A DNA stretch of 64,000 nt from Nocardioides marinus (GCF_013408145.1 NZ_JACBZI010000001.1:1657501-1721500); one strand, 5' to 3'; shown: positions 1 through 8,634, numbered from the stretch's first letter. The notes: generated from the letters alone by a model not told the origin. Program-made: numbers and translations.

Positions 1-843
1 GACACGCTGCAGCAGATGGCCGAGGACGGCGTGACCCGGGCGGCCTGCTTCGTGACCAGCGCCTACAGCTCCTGGTCCTCGTGCCGGCAGTACCGCGAGA
101 ACCTCTGGGACGCCGTCGACCCGCTGGGTGAGGGCCCCGGCCCCGAGGGCTCGCCGGTGCGCCTGGACAAGCTGCGCCACTACTTCAACCACCCCGGCTT
201 CGTGGAGCCCAACGTCGACGCGGTGCTGGCGGCGCTCGCCGACCTGCCCGACGACGTCCGGGCGGGCGCGGAGCTGGTGTTCGTCACCCACTCCATCCCC
301 ACGGCCATGAGCGAGCGCAGCGGCGACCCCGAGCGGGACTGGGAGGAGGGCAGCGCCTACGTCGCGCAGCACCTCGACGTCGCGCGCAGCATCGTGGACC
401 GCGTCGCCGAGGAGACCGGCACCCGGCACGAGCACGCCCTGGTCTACTGCTCGCGCTCCGGGTCCCCGCAGGTCCCGTGGCTCGAGCCGGACGTCAACGA
501 CCACCTCACGGCGCTGAAGGAGCGAGGGGCGTCCGCAGCGGTGATCGTGCCGGTCGGCTTCGTCTCCGACCACATGGAGGTCGTCTACGACCTCGACACC
601 GAGGCGCTGGCGACCGCGGAGGAGATCGGGTTGCCGGCCACCCGCGCCGCCACCGCCGGCACCGACCCGCGGTTCGTCGCGATGGTGCGCGACCTGCTGG
701 TCGAGCGGGCCACCGTCGAGCGTGGTGAGGAGGTCGCCCGCGCCGCCACCGGCGACATCGGGGCGATGTGGGACGTGTGCCCGGTCGGTTGCTGCGCCAA
801 CCCACGCGCTGAGCGGCCCGCCCTGTGCGGCCGCGACACCTGA
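1..843 (+). CDS. hemH: Ferrochelatase, coproporphyrin type (5' end outside window)
   Basis: Inserts Fe2+ into a porphyrin; in actinobacteria the substrate is normally coproporphyrin III (CpfC pathway). The frame is open from base 1, so the N-terminus lies upstream and 280 residues are visible. Seen: the FVTHSIP segment with the catalytic His (visible residue 97), SRSGSPQVPWLEPDV, and PVGFVSDHMEVVYDLD with the metal-site Glu (193). The C-terminus has cysteines at 260, 264, 265 and 276 (CPVGCC and a later C). This fits the 2Fe-2S cluster known in actinobacterial ferrochelatases, although one ligand of that cluster normally lies further upstream. The suhB start follows after 10 bases, so the two are probably co-transcribed. 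Confidence 0.95.
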   Translation, partial: DTLQQMAEDGVTRAACFVTSAYSSWSSCRQYRENLWDAVDPLGEGPGPEGSPVRLDKLRHYFNHPGFVEPNVDAVLAALADLPDDVRAGAELVFVTHSIPTAMSERSGDPERDWEEGSAYVAQHLDVARSIVDRVAEETGTRHEHALVYCSRSGSPQVPWLEPDVNDHLTALKERGASAAVIVPVGFVSDHMEVVYDLDTEALATAEEIGLPATRAATAGTDPRFVAMVRDLLVERATVERGEEVARAATGDIGAMWDVCPVGCCANPRAERPALCGRDT

Positions 844-853
844 GCCGGCCCCG

Positions 854-1708
854 ATGACCCGAGGCGTGGACGCGCGGGCCCTGGCGGCGCTCTCCCGCGA
901 GGTGGCGGCCGAGGCCGCGGCACTCGTGCGCGAGCACGCTGCCCGCGGCGTCGAGGTCGCCGCCACCAAGTCCAGCGACGTCGACGTCGTCACGGCCGCC
1001 GACCGGGCCAGCGAAGAGCTGCTGCGCGCAAGGCTGACCGCGGCCCGCCCCGACGACGCGATCCTCGGGGAGGAGGGGGAGGACCGGCCCGGCACGTCGG
1101 GGGTGCGCTGGGTGCTCGACCCGATCGACGGCACCGTCAACTTCCTCTACGGCCTGCCCCGGCACGCCGTCTCGGTGGCCGCCCAGGTCCAGGACGACGC
1201 GGCCCCCGACGGCTGGTCCACCGTCGCGGGGACGGTCCTGGAGGTGCCCACCGGCTCCACCTGGAGCGCCCACCTCGAGGACGGCCGGCCGGTCGGCACC
1301 CGCGACGGCGCTCCCGTCCGCGTCCGGGCGCCGCAGCCGCTGTCGCTGATGCTGGTCGCGACCGGCTTCTCCTACGACCGCGACGTGCGCCGCGCCCAGG
1401 CCGAGTCGCTGGTGCGGCTGCTGCCACAGGTGCGCGACATCCGTCGGCTGGGCTCGTGCGCCCTCGACCTGTGCCTGCTGGGCTCGGGACACCTCGACGG
1501 CTACGTCGAGGAGGGGGTGAACCTGTGGGACCACGCGGCGGCGGCCCTGATCGCGCGCGCCGGGGGCGCGCGCTGGGGGCTGCTGGCCGGCGCCTCGGGG
1601 CGCGACCTGCTCGTGGCGGCTCCCGAGGCGTCGTACGACACCTTCCTCGAGGCGGTGCTGGAGGCCGGCTACGCCCGCTCGGGCGACACCTCCCCCCGAG
1701 GGGAATAG
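854..1708 (+). CDS. suhB: Inositol monophosphatase family protein (SuhB-like)
   Basis: Mg2+-dependent phosphatase of the IMPase/FBPase superfamily, 284 aa, the usual length. The ATG at 854 was chosen over an upstream in-frame start because it begins just before the first alpha helix and does not overlap hemH. Metal and phosphate motifs are intact: GEE with E73/E74, DPIDGT with D89 and D92, and WDHAAAAL with D226. The likely substrate is inositol-1-phosphate (inositol and phosphatidylinositol supply), but the family also includes histidinol-phosphate and PAP phosphatases, so the substrate is inferred. Its place beside DUF4193 and dut matches suhB Rv2701c of M. tuberculosis, recalled rather than searched. 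Confidence 0.88.
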   Translation: MTRGVDARALAALSREVAAEAAALVREHAARGVEVAATKSSDVDVVTAADRASEELLRARLTAARPDDAILGEEGEDRPGTSGVRWVLDPIDGTVNFLYGLPRHAVSVAAQVQDDAAPDGWSTVAGTVLEVPTGSTWSAHLEDGRPVGTRDGAPVRVRAPQPLSLMLVATGFSYDRDVRRAQAESLVRLLPQVRDIRRLGSCALDLCLLGSGHLDGYVEEGVNLWDHAAAALIARAGGARWGLLAGASGRDLLVAAPEASYDTFLEAVLEAGYARSGDTSPRGE

Positions 1709-1736
1709 GGCGACGTCACCGACTGTTCACCGCCCG

Positions 1737-1755
1737 CCACACCAGACCGGTGTGG
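1737..1755 (+). terminator. Hairpin after suhB
   Basis: A perfect 7-bp stem CCACACC / GGTGTGG with loop AGACC, 29 bases after the suhB stop and without a U-tract. It may end the hemH-suhB transcript or lie just upstream of the DUF4193 promoter. Confidence 0.45.
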
Positions 1756-1817
1756 AGTGGCCCCGGGCGATGGTGCACACTGTGGCGCCGATCGACCGGA
1801 CGAGGGGAGTGACGACG

Positions 1818-2108
1818 ATGGCAACCGACTACGACGCGCCACGCAAGAACGAGGAGGACTCCTCCGAGGAGAGCATCGAAGAGCTCAAGGCGCGACGGCA
1901 CGACAAGAACTCGGGCAAGGTCGACGAGGACGAGACCGAGGCGGCGGAGTCGTTCGAGCTCCCCGGCGCGGACCTCTCCCACGAGGAGCTGGCCGTGGAG
2001 GTGAAGCCCAAGCAGGAGGACGAGTTCACCTGCATGAGCTGCTTCCTGGTGCACCACCGCTCGCAGCTGGCGGACGCCAAGAAGATGATCTGCCACGACT
2101 GCGCCTGA
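1818..2108 (+). CDS. DUF4193 family protein with two CxxC zinc-ribbon-like motifs
   Basis: A 96-residue acidic protein of the DUF4193 family, nearly universal in actinobacteria and of unknown function. The N-terminal two thirds is charged and probably disordered (DSSEESIEELKARRHDKN). The C-terminus carries CMSC and CHDC separated by about 17 residues, a probable zinc knuckle. The ATG at 1818 was chosen over an earlier in-frame start because it has the purine-rich RBS GAGGGGAG about 9 bases upstream and gives the family's canonical MATDYDAPR start. Neighbours match Rv2699c (recalled). RNA-polymerase or ribosome association has been suspected for such small CxxC proteins; nothing here tests that. 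Confidence 0.92.
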   Translation: MATDYDAPRKNEEDSSEESIEELKARRHDKNSGKVDEDETEAAESFELPGADLSHEELAVEVKPKQEDEFTCMSCFLVHHRSQLADAKKMICHDCA

Positions 2109-2122
2109 GGCCCGCACGGGCC
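2109..2122 (+). terminator. Short GC hairpin after the DUF4193 gene
   Basis: GGCCC-GCAC-GGGCC begins immediately after the stop codon and is followed by CTCGGG. There is no T-run. It is a plausible terminator between convergent genes. Confidence 0.5.
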
Positions 2123-2162
2123 CTCGGGCGTCAGCCGATCAGGAGTCGATGAGGAGGACGGG

Positions 2163-2441
2163 TCAGACCCCGTCCTTCTCGAGCCCGGGGGGCAGGTGCC
2201 CCGCGGACTTCGTGTAGTACCGGGCGGCGCCGCGCATGGCGAGCATGCGCGCCACCGAGACCGCAGCCCCCGTGGCGACCGCCCAGGCCACGGCCTCGCC
2301 GATGTTGACGTCGGGGTCGGCCGGGTTCTCCGGCGGCTTGCGGCGCGCGGCCTTGGCCCACCCCGTGGTCAGCACCTTGCGGGCGACGACGGCAGCGCCG
2401 ATCGCCGAGCCCTTCTCCATCACAGACCAGACCTTGGACAT
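2163..2441 (-). CDS. DUF4235 family membrane protein
   Basis: A 92-residue protein of the DUF4235 family. The N-terminal MSKVWSVMEKGSAIGAAVVA and the middle AVAWAVATGAAVSVARMLA are hydrophobic enough to be membrane segments, and a KAARRKPPENPADPDV loop lies between them. The function is unknown; the family is common in actinobacteria. The ATG at 2441 lies 6 bases after TAGGGT on the minus strand, so the message is probably leaderless, which supports the start. It is convergent with the DUF4193 gene. Confidence 0.85.
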   Translation of the reverse strand: MSKVWSVMEKGSAIGAAVVARKVLTTGWAKAARRKPPENPADPDVNIGEAVAWAVATGAAVSVARMLAMRGAARYYTKSAGHLPPGLEKDGV

Positions 2442-2447
2442 GGTCCG

Positions 2448-2453
2448 ACCCTA
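2448..2453 (-). promoter_or_regulatory. -10 element (TAGGGT), leaderless start of the DUF4235 gene
   Basis: TAGGGT on the minus strand, 6 bases before the ATG at 2441. Confidence 0.6.
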
Positions 2454-2485
2454 GCCCCCTGGGGCACCCACCGGAGGGAGAGGGA

Positions 2486-2977
2486 TCAGCCGGCGGCCTC
2501 GGCGGAGCGGGTGGCGTCGCCCAGGGCCTGCGCCAGCTGGTCGGGCCGCCGCGTGCTCACCAGCCAGTACGGCGTCGGGTCGGCCGGGTCGCGCAGCGTC
2601 ACCTTCACCGCCCGGCTGCGGTAGGGCCGCAGCAGCAGGTAGGCACGGGCATCGGCGTCGCGCCCGGCGACCAGCCGGGTCTGCTCGGCGTCCAGCGCGA
2701 CGACCTCGCCGACGAAGCGGACCTCGACCCGCGCCCGGCCGGCGCGGAACCAGCCGTCCTCCACGCTCAGCACGGCTCCGCCGTACGAGAGGAAGAACGC
2801 GACCATCAGGGCCGCGCCGACGCCGGTGACGGCCCACGCGAAGGGGCCGGGGACCGCGACGATCACGGCCAGCCACAGGCTGGCCACCAGCATCGTGCCC
2901 TGCGCCCACCAACGGATAGGCACGGCGAGGCGCTCGCGGTAGTGCGTGCCCGTGTCCACGGGACAGGAGTCTCGCAC
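2486..2977 (-). CDS. DUF3093 family membrane protein
   Basis: A 163-residue DUF3093 protein. Two closely spaced transmembrane segments (about residues 25-45 and 48-68) are followed by a cytoplasmic beta-rich domain of about 90 residues resembling a PH-like fold. The family is actinobacterial and uncharacterised. It is divergent from dut, with only 13 bases between the two predicted start codons, so their promoters must overlap. Start choice is uncertain: GTG at 2977 gives the longest frame, and a GTG seven codons in (2959) is possible. Confidence 0.82.
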   Translation of the reverse strand: MRDSCPVDTGTHYRERLAVPIRWWAQGTMLVASLWLAVIVAVPGPFAWAVTGVGAALMVAFFLSYGGAVLSVEDGWFRAGRARVEVRFVGEVVALDAEQTRLVAGRDADARAYLLLRPYRSRAVKVTLRDPADPTPYWLVSTRRPDQLAQALGDATRSAEAAG

Positions 2978-2983
2978 TAGGGT
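2978..2983 (+). promoter_or_regulatory. -10 element (TAGGGT), leaderless start of dut
   Basis: TAGGGT is 7 bases before the dut GTG at 2991. It sits exactly at the start codon of the divergent DUF3093 gene. Confidence 0.6.
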
Positions 2984-2990
2984 CCCTGCC

Positions 2991-3467
2991 GTGGACGACC
3001 AGGCCTCCTCCTCTCCCGGCCCGCTGCCGACCGGGCTGCCGGTCCCGGTGGTGCGGCTCGACCCCGACCTGCCGCTGCCGGGCTACGCGCACCCCGGCGA
3101 CGCCGGCGCCGACCTGCACACCACCGTCGACGTGGTGCTGGCCCCCGGCGAGCGCGCGCTCGTGCCCACGGGGATCGCCCTGGCGCTCCCTGAGGGGTAC
3201 GTCGGTCTCGTGCACCCGCGCTCGGGGCTCGCGGCCCGGCACGGCGTCTCGATCGTCAACACGCCCGGCACGGTCGACGCCGGCTACCGCGGCGAGGTCA
3301 AGGTGCTGCTGGTCAACCTCGACCCGCGCGAGCCGGTCGAGCTGCGCCGCGGTGAGCGGATCGCGCAGCTGGTGGTGCAGCGGGTCGAGCGGGCCGCCTT
3401 CGTGGAGGTCGACGCCCTGCCGGACTCCGCGCGGGGGACCGGGGGCTACGGTTCTACCGGTACCTGA
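2991..3467 (+). CDS. dut: dUTP diphosphatase (dUTPase)
   Basis: Hydrolyses dUTP to dUMP and pyrophosphate, keeping uracil out of DNA and supplying dTMP synthesis. It is a 158-residue trimeric-type dUTPase. Motifs in order: GDAGADL (motif 1), [12 protein letters not shown] (motif 2), [13 protein letters not shown] with the catalytic Asp and the uracil-stacking Tyr (motif 3), RGERIAQLV (motif 4), and C-terminal [10 protein letters not shown] (motif 5, with Tyr where Phe is usual). The GTG at 2991 was chosen over one at 2946 because a -10 sits 7 bases upstream and the protein then starts at the usual place. The DUF3710 gene follows after 24 bases. Confidence 0.97.
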   Translation: MDDQASSSPGPLPTGLPVPVVRLDPDLPLPGYAHPGDAGADLHTTVDVVLAPGERALVPTGIALALPEGYVGLVHPRSGLAARHGVSIVNTPGTVDAGYRGEVKVLLVNLDPREPVELRRGERIAQLVVQRVERAAFVEVDALPDSARGTGGYGSTGT

Positions 3468-3491
3468 CCGCCGTCACAGCAGGGAGCGCTC

Positions 3492-4139
3492 GTGAAGTTC
3501 CGCCGCAAGTCCGCCACCGAGCCGGGGACCCCGGACCAGGCCGCGACCGAGTCGGCTGCCGGAGCCGAGGAGCAGGCCTCCCGGCCCGCCGGGCCCTACG
3601 ACGTCTCCGAGATGCCCGACCTGCCCGAGGGCGTGCAGCGCATCGACCTCGGCTCGCTGCTCATCGCGCCCGTGGTCGGCACCGAGCTGCGGCTGCAGGT
3701 CGACGAGGCCAGCGGCGACGTCCAGGCGGTCCTGCTGACCGGTCCGGAGGGCGCCCTGGAGCTGCGGGCCTTCGCCGCACCCCGTCACGGTGACCTGTGG
3801 AGCGAGGTGCGTCCCCAGATCGCCGCCGACATGGCGCAGCGCGGCGGTGTCGCCTCGGAGGAGGAGGGACGCTGGGGCACCGAGCTGCGCTGCGAGCTGA
3901 CCCGCACCCTCGCCGACGGTCGCACCGGTCAGCAGCTCTCCCGGATCATCGGCGTCAACGGCAACCGCTGGATGCTGCGTGCCACCCTCATCGGTGGCCC
4001 GGCCCGGCCCGGGGCCGACCGCGACAAGTGGGACGCCGTCATCAGCACCGTCGCGGTCCGCCGCGGCGAGGGCGCCATGCCCGTGGGCGAGCCGCTGCCG
4101 CTGGCGCTGCCCGAGGGCGCGCGCCGCGTGGAGGGCTAG
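3492..4139 (+). CDS. DUF3710 family protein
   Basis: A 215-residue soluble protein of the DUF3710 family, restricted to actinobacteria and without a known function. A low-complexity acidic N-terminus of about 35 residues is followed by a conserved alpha/beta domain; characteristic stretches are PEGVQRIDLGSLLIAP, FAAPRHGDLW and NRWMLRATLIGGPA. It sits between dut and an OB-fold gene exactly as Rv2696c does (recalled), and the string dut-DUF3710-OB-DUF3159 with gaps of 24, 6 and -4 bases looks like one operon. An RBS (CAGGGAG) precedes the GTG/ATG region. Confidence 0.9.
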   Translation: MKFRRKSATEPGTPDQAATESAAGAEEQASRPAGPYDVSEMPDLPEGVQRIDLGSLLIAPVVGTELRLQVDEASGDVQAVLLTGPEGALELRAFAAPRHGDLWSEVRPQIAADMAQRGGVASEEEGRWGTELRCELTRTLADGRTGQQLSRIIGVNGNRWMLRATLIGGPARPGADRDKWDAVISTVAVRRGEGAMPVGEPLPLALPEGARRVEG

Positions 4140-4145
4140 GACCCC

Positions 4146-4508
4146 GTGCCCGAGAAGTCCCGCCTGCGGCGCAGCATCTCGCGCTGGGCCAACAGCTCGG
4201 ACATGCTCGCCCGCGACATGCTCAAGACCTACGTGGAGCCCGGCCAGGACACCATCGCCGGAGCCGAGGACCGCGCCCGCGTGCGGCTCCAGGGGACCCT
4301 GCGCACCGTGACCCTGCGCCCGCGCGGCGGCGTCCCCGCGCTGGAGGCCGAGCTCTTCGACGGCTCCGGCGCGCTCACGATCATCTGGTTGGGCCGCCGG
4401 CGCATCGTCGGCATCGACCCCGGCGTCTCCATCGAGGTCCAGGGCCGCATCGGCGTCCACGAGGGGCAGCGGGTCATCTTCAACCCCCGCTACCAGCTGC
4501 TGCCATGA
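4146..4508 (+). CDS. OB-fold nucleic-acid-binding-domain protein
   Basis: A 120-residue protein. Residues 45-118 form an OB-fold of the RecG/aaRS-anticodon type (RLQGTLRTVTLRP, FDGSGALTIIWLG, EVQGRIGVHEGQRVIFNPRY). The N-terminal 40 residues are basic and helical. The GTG start is 6 bases after the DUF3710 stop, and the gene ends in ATGA overlap with the DUF3159 gene, so it is translationally coupled. Binding to DNA or RNA is implied by the fold only. The Rv2694c position in the conserved block agrees. Confidence 0.88.
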   Translation: MPEKSRLRRSISRWANSSDMLARDMLKTYVEPGQDTIAGAEDRARVRLQGTLRTVTLRPRGGVPALEAELFDGSGALTIIWLGRRRIVGIDPGVSIEVQGRIGVHEGQRVIFNPRYQLLP

Positions 4509-5203
4509 GCGACCACCAGGTGGGGGCCGGGGCCACGGTCGAGGAGGTCGTGCGCGGGCAGCTCGCCAAGGCCCTCGGCGGTCGTCGCGGGATGGTCGAG
4601 GCGGCGGTGCCCACGATCGTGTTCACCGCGCTGTGGCTCACGACCCGCGAGCTGCAGCTCGCCCTCGGCGTCAGCGTCGGTGTGGCCGTGCTGCTGCTGG
4701 TCGTGCGCCTCGTCCAGCGCTCGACGGTGCAGTTCGTCGTCAACGCGCTCTTCGGCATCGGCATCGGCTGGTTCTTCGTCCGGCTGGCTGCCTCCCGCGG
4801 CGGCAGCGAGGACGAGCAGGCGCTGGCCTACTTCCTGCCGGGGCTGCTCTACAACGGCGGGTACGCCGTCGTCATGGCCGTCACCTGCCTGATCGGCTGG
4901 CCGCTGGTCGGCTTCATGGTCGGCTCGGTCACCGGCGAGGTGACCGAGTGGCACCAGGACAAGCAGGTCGTCCGCCTGTGCACGACGCTGACCTGGCTGC
5001 TGGCGCTGCCGTGCGTCGTCCGCGTCGTGGTGCAGGCGCCGTTGTGGCTCGGTGGGTGGAGCGGGTCGATCGACACCGACTTCGCCATCGCGGCGCTGGG
5101 CATCCTCAAGATCGCGCTCGGCTGGCCCCTGCAGCTGGCCGCCCTCGCAGCCATGCTCTGGGTGCTGGGTCGCAACCGGACGCCGGTCCAGGCGACCGTC
5201 TGA
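4505..5203 (+). CDS. DUF3159 family integral membrane protein
   Basis: A 232-residue membrane protein of the DUF3159 family with about 6 predicted transmembrane helices. There is a long N-terminal amphipathic stretch (VEEVVRGQLAKALGGRRGMVE) before the first helix. A conserved GEVTEWHQDKQVVRLC cytosolic segment lies between helices 4 and 5. The family is actinobacterial and uncharacterised. The ATG overlaps the stop of the OB-fold gene by ATGA. The gene converges on ceoC with a 17-base gap. Confidence 0.9.
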   Translation: MSDHQVGAGATVEEVVRGQLAKALGGRRGMVEAAVPTIVFTALWLTTRELQLALGVSVGVAVLLLVVRLVQRSTVQFVVNALFGIGIGWFFVRLAASRGGSEDEQALAYFLPGLLYNGGYAVVMAVTCLIGWPLVGFMVGSVTGEVTEWHQDKQVVRLCTTLTWLLALPCVVRVVVQAPLWLGGWSGSIDTDFAIAALGILKIALGWPLQLAALAAMLWVLGRNRTPVQATV

Positions 5204-5220
5204 GCCCTCGGCCGTTGGCC

Positions 5221-5892
5221 TCAGCCGCCGTGGGCGGAGGGGGCCAGCAGCCGCTCGAGCTCGTCCTCCTTCTCGGCCGGCACGACGAACAACAGCTCGT
5301 CGCCGGACTCGATGGGCTGCTCCGGGTCGGGGGTGTAGACCTGGCCGTCGCGCAGGATCGTCACCAGCGCGCAGGACTCCGGCAGCGGCACCAGGCCGGC
5401 CGGCTTGCCGACGTACGGGCTGTCGGCGGGCAGGGTCATCTCGACGAGGTTGGCGTTGCCCTGTCGGAAGGTGAAGAGCCGGACCAGGTCGCCGACCGTG
5501 ACGGCCTCCTCGACCAGCGCCGACATGATGCGCGGCGTCGAGACGTTGACGTCGACGCCCCATGCCTCGCTGAAGAGCCACTCGTTGTTGGGGTGGTTGA
5601 CCCGGCCCACCGTGCGGGGCACGCCGAACTCGGTCTTGGCCAGCAGCGAGGCGACCAGGTTGGCCTTGTCGTCGCCGGTGGCCGAGATCAGCACGTCGCA
5701 GCGCTCGAGGCGGGCCTCCTCCAGTGAGGACATCTCGCAGCAGTCGGCCAGCAGCCACTCGGCGTCCGGCACCCGCTCGGGCTTGATGGCCTGGGCGTTC
5801 TTGTCGATCAGCAGGACCTCGTGACCGTTGCCGATCAGCTCCCGGGCGATGGACCGGCCGACGGCACCGGCCCCGGCGATGGCGACGCGCAT
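5221..5892 (-). CDS. ceoC: TrkA-type K+ channel/transport regulatory protein (CeoC-like)
   Basis: A 223-residue RCK/KTN protein: an N-terminal Rossmann NAD-binding domain (GAGAVGRSIARELI at residues 7-20, followed by LLIDK with the ribose-binding acidic residue) and a C-terminal RCK_C (TrkA_C) domain from about 140 to 215. It acts on the cytosolic face of a Trk/Ktr K+ transporter that is not encoded in the window. Its start overlaps the ceoB stop (TGATG), so the two RCK proteins are made together. Paired RCK proteins in this place match M. tuberculosis ceoB-ceoC. Confidence 0.93.
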   Translation of the reverse strand: MRVAIAGAGAVGRSIARELIGNGHEVLLIDKNAQAIKPERVPDAEWLLADCCEMSSLEEARLERCDVLISATGDDKANLVASLLAKTEFGVPRTVGRVNHPNNEWLFSEAWGVDVNVSTPRIMSALVEEAVTVGDLVRLFTFRQGNANLVEMTLPADSPYVGKPAGLVPLPESCALVTILRDGQVYTPDPEQPIESGDELLFVVPAEKEDELERLLAPSAHGG

Positions 5893-6554
5893 CAGCTCTC
5901 CTCCGGACCCTTGTCGAGGACCGCGAACGTGTGGGCGGCCATCTGCTCACGGATGACCAGGTGCAGCATGTCGCCCTCCTGCAGGATCGTCTCGCGGGTG
6001 GGCAGCATCCCCTCGCCGAGCCGGTCGATCCAGGCGATGCGCGACTTGCTCTGCAGCTGCAGGTCGATGGTGCGCTGGCCGATCCAGGCGTGGGGGACGG
6101 TGATGTGGTCCACGCGGATCGTGCCGCTGGGGTCGCGGAAGTCCGGTTCGGCGCCCGCCGGGAGGATCCGGCGCAGCACCTGGTCGGCGGTCCACTTCAC
6201 CGTCGCGACGGTGGTGATGCCCAGCCGCTGGTAGACCTCGGCGCGGCCGGGGTCGTAGATGCGCGCCACGACCTGCTGGATGCCGAAGGTCTCGCGCGCC
6301 ACGCGGGCGGCGATGATGTTGGAGTTGTCGCCGCTGGACACCGCGGCGAACGCGTCCGCCCGGCGGATGCCGGCCTTCTCCAGCACCTCCTGGTCGAAGC
6401 CCATCCCGGCGATCTTGTCGCCGTTGAAGCCCGGCCCGAGGCGTCGGAAAGCGTCCGGCTCGGAGTCGATCACCGAGACGGTGTGGTTGCGGTCCTCCAG
6501 GGAGCGGGCGAGGGTCGAGCCGACCCGGCCGCACCCCATGATCACGACGTGCAC
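5892..6554 (-). CDS. ceoB: TrkA-type K+ uptake regulatory protein (CeoB-like)
   Basis: A 220-residue RCK protein paralogous to the downstream gene: GCGRVGSTLARSLEDRNH nucleotide-binding loop, VIDSEPDAF, and a C-terminal TrkA_C domain. It probably forms a mixed or homo-tetrameric ring that gates K+ uptake according to NAD(H) or nucleotide state. The GTG at 6554 lies 6 bases after TAGCGT on the minus strand, a leaderless start. It is divergent from the APC permease, whose own -10 is only about 35 bases away. Confidence 0.93.
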   Translation of the reverse strand: MHVVIMGCGRVGSTLARSLEDRNHTVSVIDSEPDAFRRLGPGFNGDKIAGMGFDQEVLEKAGIRRADAFAAVSSGDNSNIIAARVARETFGIQQVVARIYDPGRAEVYQRLGITTVATVKWTADQVLRRILPAGAEPDFRDPSGTIRVDHITVPHAWIGQRTIDLQLQSKSRIAWIDRLGEGMLPTRETILQEGDMLHLVIREQMAAHTFAVLDKGPEES

Positions 6555-6560
6555 GGGCCC

Positions 6561-6566
6561 ACGCTA
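6561..6566 (-). promoter_or_regulatory. -10 element (TAGCGT), leaderless start of ceoB
   Basis: TAGCGT on the minus strand, 6 bases before the GTG at 6554. Confidence 0.65.
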
Positions 6567-6598
6567 GCCGCAACTGACCTCAGGGGCCGCACGTGCCG

Positions 6599-6604
6599 TA
6601 GCCT
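6599..6604 (+). promoter_or_regulatory. -10 element (TAGCCT), leaderless start of the APC permease
   Basis: TAGCCT is 8 bases before the GTG at 6613; no Shine-Dalgarno sequence is present. Confidence 0.6.
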
Positions 6605-6612
6605 TCCGGTCC

Positions 6613-8634
6613 GTGGGTGTCGGCGACGTCTCGAAGCGGATCCTGCTGGGTCGCAAGCTCCGCAGCTCCCAGCTGGGGGAGACACTGCTCCCCAAGCGCA
6701 TCGCGCTGCCGGTCTTCGCCAGCGACGCGCTCTCCTCGGTGGCCTACGCGCCCGACGAGGTCTTCATCATGCTCTCGCTGGCCGGCGCGTCGGCGTACGT
6801 CTGGTCCTGGAAGGTCGCGCTGGCCGTCGCCGTGGTGATGGCCGTCGTGCTGGCCTCCTACCGCCAGACCGTGCACGCCTACCCCTCCGGCGGTGGTGAC
6901 TACGAGGTCGCCAAGGTCAACCTCGGCGACACCGCGGGGACCACCGTCGCCAGCGCGCTCCTGGTCGACTACGTGCTCACGGTGGCGGTGTCGATCTCCG
7001 CCGGGTCCCAGTACGCCGCCGCGGCGCTGCCGTTCCTCAGCGGGCACGAGGCGACGTTCGGTGTCGTGCTGGTCGTGGTGCTGATGGCGATCAACCTGCG
7101 CGGCATCCGCGAGTCCGGCGCGGTGTTCGCCGTGCCGACCTACCTGTTCATGATCTCGATCGGGACGATGGTCGTGGTCGGCGCGCTGCGGTGGCTGGGC
7201 GGCACCCTGCCCCGCGCGGAGTCCGCCGACCTCACGATCATCCCCGAGCAGGGCCTGGACGGGCCGCTGACCACGATCGGCCTGCTGTTCCTGCTGGCCC
7301 GCGCGTTCTCGTCGGGCTGTGCGGCGCTGACCGGCGTGGAGGCGGTCTCCAACGGCGTACCCGCCTTCCAGCGGCCGAAGTCCAAGAACGCCGCCACGAC
7401 GCTGGCCCTGCTCGGCCTGATCGCCATCTCGATGATGATCAGCGTCATCGTGCTGGCCCGCGAGATCGGCGTGCGGCTGGTCGACCCCGCCGACTTCGAT
7501 CGGCTGTACCGCGCGGGGGCCCCGGTGCCCGACGACTACGACCAACACACGGCGATCAGCCAGATCGCGGAGGCGGTCTTCCAGGGCTTCCCGCCGGGCT
7601 TCTACCTGACCGTCACCGTCACCGGCGTGATCCTCGTGCTGGCGGCCAACACCGCCTTCAACGGCTTCCCCGTGCTCGGCTCCATCCTCGCGCGCGACGG
7701 CTTCGCCCCCCGGGCGCTCGGCTCGCGCGGGGACCGGTTGGCCTACTCCAACGGCATCGTAGCGCTGGCGCTGATGGCGATCGTGCTGATCTGGGCCTTC
7801 GACGCCGAGGTCACCCGGCTCATCCAGCTCTACATCGTCGGGGTCTTCGTCTCCTTCAACCTCAGCCAGCTCGGGATGATCCGGCACTGGACCCGCGAGC
7901 TGCGTGAGGAGAAGGATCCAGCCCGCCGGCACACCATCTACCGCTCGCGGGTCATCAACACGGTCGGCCTGGCGCTCACGGCGGTGGTGCTGGTGATCAT
8001 CGTCGTGACCAAGTTCCTCGCCGGCGCCTGGATCACGATCCTGGCCATGGGCTTCTTCTTCGTGGTGATGCGGGCGATCCGCACCCACTACGACCGCGTC
8101 GGCGCCGAGCTGGCCGCCGACGAGGAGGACAAGGTGCTGCCGACCCGCGTGCACGCCATCGTGCTGGTCAGCAAGCTGCACAAGCCGACCCTGCGCGCGC
8201 TGGCCTTCGCCAAGGCCACCCGTCCCAACGCGCTGGAGGGGGTCTACGTCGCCACCGACGCCGCCTCGACCTCCGCGCTCATGGAGGAGTGGGACGAGCG
8301 GCGCATCGACCTGCCCCTGAAGGTGCTGCACTCGCCGTACCGCGAGCTGGTGCGCCCCGTCGTGGACTACGCCAACGAGATCCGGCGGGCCAACCCGCGC
8401 GGTGTCGTGGCCGTCTACATCCCCGAGTACGTCGTCGGCCACTGGTGGGAGCAGCTGTTGCACAACCAGACCGCCCTGCGCCTCAAGGGCCGGCTGCTGT
8501 TCTGCCCCGGTGTCATGGTCATCTCCGTGCCCTACCAGCTGCGCTCGTCCGAGGCGGCCCGCGAGCGGGCCTACGACGACGACACCCGGGTTCGCCCCGG
8601 TGACCTGCGCCGCGGTCAGGTGCGGGACCGGTGA
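6613..8634 (+). CDS. APC-superfamily permease with C-terminal cytosolic domain
   Basis: A 673-residue amino-acid/polyamine/cation permease of the APC superfamily. It has about 12 transmembrane helices between residues 40 and 500; SDALSSVAYAPDE in the first helix region and YPSGGGDYEVA are the family signatures. A cytosolic C-terminal domain of about 160 residues follows (from about 510, VHAIVLVSKLHKPTLRALAFA), resembling a universal-stress-protein-like fold. The substrate is unknown. Its place next to ceoB/ceoC and its resemblance to KimA/YdaO-type transporters make K+ a reasonable guess, inferred from context only. It overlaps the methyltransferase gene by 4 bases (GTGA). Confidence 0.9.
   Translation: MGVGDVSKRILLGRKLRSSQLGETLLPKRIALPVFASDALSSVAYAPDEVFIMLSLAGASAYVWSWKVALAVAVVMAVVLASYRQTVHAYPSGGGDYEVAKVNLGDTAGTTVASALLVDYVLTVAVSISAGSQYAAAALPFLSGHEATFGVVLVVVLMAINLRGIRESGAVFAVPTYLFMISIGTMVVVGALRWLGGTLPRAESADLTIIPEQGLDGPLTTIGLLFLLARAFSSGCAALTGVEAVSNGVPAFQRPKSKNAATTLALLGLIAISMMISVIVLAREIGVRLVDPADFDRLYRAGAPVPDDYDQHTAISQIAEAVFQGFPPGFYLTVTVTGVILVLAANTAFNGFPVLGSILARDGFAPRALGSRGDRLAYSNGIVALALMAIVLIWAFDAEVTRLIQLYIVGVFVSFNLSQLGMIRHWTRELREEKDPARRHTIYRSRVINTVGLALTAVVLVIIVVTKFLAGAWITILAMGFFFVVMRAIRTHYDRVGAELAADEEDKVLPTRVHAIVLVSKLHKPTLRALAFAKATRPNALEGVYVATDAASTSALMEEWDERRIDLPLKVLHSPYRELVRPVVDYANEIRRANPRGVVAVYIPEYVVGHWWEQLLHNQTALRLKGRLLFCPGVMVISVPYQLRSSEAARERAYDDDTRVRPGDLRRGQVRDR

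Noticed and set aside
2946..2990. Longer N-terminus for dUTPase from GTG 2946
   Set aside because: It would read through the divergent DUF3093 start and the -10 TAGGGT; the family normally begins near the residue encoded at 2991.
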